The notes beneath the pieces are model-generated. The model was not told the origin of the DNA. It saw only the letters and a list, made by a program, of their open reading frames with translations, and did no database searches. Made by a program: the position numbers and the translations under genes. Below are positions 62,103 through 64,000 of a stretch of 64,000 nucleotides of DNA, piece by piece (the first letter of the stretch is position 1; each line of letters starts with the position of its first letter). Source of the stretch: Plantago major. Taxonomy: Eukaryota > Streptophyta > Magnoliopsida > Lamiales > Plantaginaceae. Location of the stretch: contig CM048839.1 of NCBI GenBank assembly GCA_026545765.1, positions 88,984,414 to 89,048,413 on the forward strand, in the 5' to 3' direction.

Positions 62103-63961
62103 ACAACAGGAAACATGAGATTAGGTTCTCATATCTTTGATGGAACCGTCTGAATTAAAAGATCTTCCAGTAGGAATCCATTTTTGAATGAATTTCTTTG
62201 AAATATTCTTTTGTCTGACAGGAACATAAGGAGGAATTCTATTTGTATGAATGTTATCATTGGTAAGAATTATTTTCTTCCTTGGTGTGTTCCTAGGTGC
62301 TCCATATGATGCTTTCAGATACCTGTCAGGTTTCTGAGTTTGCTTTTCAGCAAACTTAGCTTTCCTTGCCAGATTTCTTCTAGCCCTGGCATTCAGATTT
62401 TCAGTGGCTTGATTTAACTTCCACTTCTGATAATTGCTTTGAGCAATTCTAGCTTTCAGCCATCGTTCTTGCTCCTACTTGTACTCATGAGCAAGTTGTT
62501 TTCCGATGCCTTTGTAGCCAATACCGTTTCGAGCACTTGAAGCTATCTGAGATCTATTCTCAGCAGCTTTGCTAGTCTCTGGTTGGTCCAATTTCTTTCC
62601 AGAAAAAGTGACATGGGAGAATTTGCCAGCTCCTGCAATTCTACCTTTTTGAGAGACATAGCACTGTGGGTGTTTACACTTTTCAGTGTTGTGTTTCTTT
62701 TCAGAGACGTGCCCAACAGTTTTTTTTTTGACTTGTTTTTCCCACAAAGGTTTAGTCGCAACTGCCTTTCCTTTGTCAACAATCTTTGTCTTCTCACCGA
62801 TACTATAGATTGCATGGAAACCGTCTTGCTGAGTACTTACAAATGTTCTTCTCTCCTTACTCTTATGCAGAGTGATAGAACAATCTGTGTATTCATTCAA
62901 GTCCTTTCTTTTTCAAGGATCTCTTAAGTAAGATTGTACTTGATGAAGAGTGTCACTAGCTTTGGCATAAGATTGAAAAGATAATTCTTTCTTCTTGAGT
63001 TCCTTGTTCTCAGAAAGAAGATCTTCATATTTCTTTCGTAATTCAGCCATTGCTTCTTTATGTGACTTTTCAGTGTCAGATATCTGAGCTTTGAGAGATG
63101 CATTTTCAGCATCCTTTCTCTCAGATACTTTAACTAATTGAGGCTTTTCCTTTGCAAGAGAATTCTTTTCTTCTTCAAGGTTTTCGGCTCTAGCTCGGAT
63201 CATTAGAAATTCTCTTTCATAGATGTCAAGTTCTTTCCTGAGATTTTCTAGATTTTTTATTTCCTCTTCATCACTTTCATAAGTATAACAAGAAGTATGT
63301 GTTACCTCATCAGCCATAAGACAGATTTCTATGTTGGAGATGTCTGGACCGTCAATTTCAAAGAACTCCACATTTCATTCTTCTTGAGGCCGAAGTCGAT
63401 TATATCATGAGTAACTCCACATAATTCTGGTGATGGTAAGATTGAGTCATCTGAATTGTCATCTTCAGAATCTGTCTCAACGTCTAGAGCATCCAGTTGA
63501 ATTTGGATTTTCTTTCTTTCTTCAGTTAACAAAGCTTTCTGGCTTCTTCTGAAGATTCTCCTATCTTTCTTGTCACCTGTCCTTAGTTTGTTGAGGGCAG
63601 GACAATCCTTCTTGAAGTGGCGGTTTCGACAATAGAAAGCAGATATCGTTTCAATTCGCTTCCTCAAGACATGATGCTTCGAAATGGCTTGTTCAATGAG
63701 CTTTGCATATTTTGTCTTGGTGATAGTTTGAGCCTAGATGCTTTTTGACTTCTCTTTGGCTTTCCTTCTTTCAATTTCTCGATGATTTATTTGCTCATTT
63801 GCTGCGCAAGAGCATCCTCGCTTTTCCTTGCTTTTCTTCTTTTCGAAGTTCCTTGAGTGACTAGAGCAACGTTTGCAAGTTTTCAGTTGTTTGTTCTCTT
63901 TGAGTTGTCTCACAATCAAAGAGCAAGATGAGAGAAAAGTTCCTGGAGTGATATTTGGCAT
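62103..63961 (-). pseudogene. Copia gag C-terminal part, broken
   Basis: Runs from the right edge region leftward. A zinc-knuckle remnant near 63630 reads FYCRNRHFKKDCP: the first cysteine is missing and the C-to-H spacing is one residue short, so it would not bind zinc normally. After a frameshift near 63370, a coiled coil follows (NLRKELDIYEREFLMIRARA, ELRKKYEDLLSENKELKKK), then an in-frame TGA near 62912, a basic segment and a TAG near 62474. The frame then continues into the protease. A long coiled coil between knuckle and protease is usual for SIRE-type gag. The N-terminal capsid part lies outside the window. Confidence 0.75.
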
Positions 63962-64000
63962 TCCTTGGTTAAAATAAAAGAATTTGGTATGCTCCCGAGT

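Larger units (their letters stand above)
50278..64000 (-). mobile_element. Ty1/copia retrotransposon, SIRE/Maximus type, partial
   Basis: Minus-strand order from right to left: gag remnant, protease, integrase, reverse transcriptase, RNase H (pol ends at 58738), a 6.7-kb region with a third gene, polypurine tract, and a 1737-bp 3' LTR. The PR-INT-RT-RH order is diagnostic of Ty1/copia. A long LTR, large size and an extra gene between pol and LTR are the features of the SIRE/Maximus lineage. The 5' LTR and the start of gag lie beyond 64000, so at least 13.7 kb is present. Stops and frameshifts in both gag and pol show that it cannot move by itself. Confidence 0.88.

Overview
This window is nuclear DNA of a flowering plant, most likely a eudicot. 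It is AT-rich, with GT-AG introns, a plant TFIID gene whose introns are full of MITEs, and plant LTR, LINE, hAT, Tourist and Stowaway elements. I cannot place it to family from sequence alone.

Layout. (1) 1-5700: gene-free AT-rich DNA with a 100-bp tandem repeat and its inverted partner. (2) 5721-34282 (+): one gene of 28.5 kb, which I read as TAF2, the TFIID subunit with a degenerate M1-aminopeptidase fold. I could thread 25 exons and 24 GT-AG introns in frame, giving 1435 codons before the stop. Its introns hold most of the small elements of the window: two Tourist-like MITEs, several Stowaway/mariner elements, four hAT-type elements, an LTR remnant, tandem duplications, and an antisense promoter-plus-RNase-H-like pseudogene in intron 16. 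(3) 35779-37563 (+): an intronless gene for a predicted plastid-targeted protein with a strongly acidic C-terminal half; family not recognised. (4) 38194-38470: a decayed LINE reverse-transcriptase scrap. (5) 38739-45667 (+): a complete but dead L1-type LINE between exact 14-bp target-site duplications, split by a 1981-bp mariner/Stowaway-type insertion. (6) 46449-47231: a roughly 780-bp fold-back with about 375-bp arms. (7) 47430-49510 (-): an LTR and 3' untranslated region of what looks like a Ty3/gypsy Tat/Ogre-type element, with a 55-bp tandem array beside the polypurine tract. (8) 50278-64000 (-): a Ty1/copia element of the SIRE/Maximus type. It has a 1737-bp 3' LTR, polypurine tract, gag and pol with in-frame stops and frameshifts, and a large region between pol and LTR holding a third gene. 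The 5' LTR lies beyond the right edge.

The most unusual feature is that third gene. It has several short phase-0 introns (78-83 bp), and the exons between them look like a tandem series of exon-intron units, about 185-230 bp apart, each exon starting with a GCT codon. A TATA-like sequence stands upstream of it. The whole copia element is also rich in the palindrome AGATATCT. The two host genes (TAF2 for Pol II transcription initiation, the other probably plastid) show no functional link beyond adjacency.
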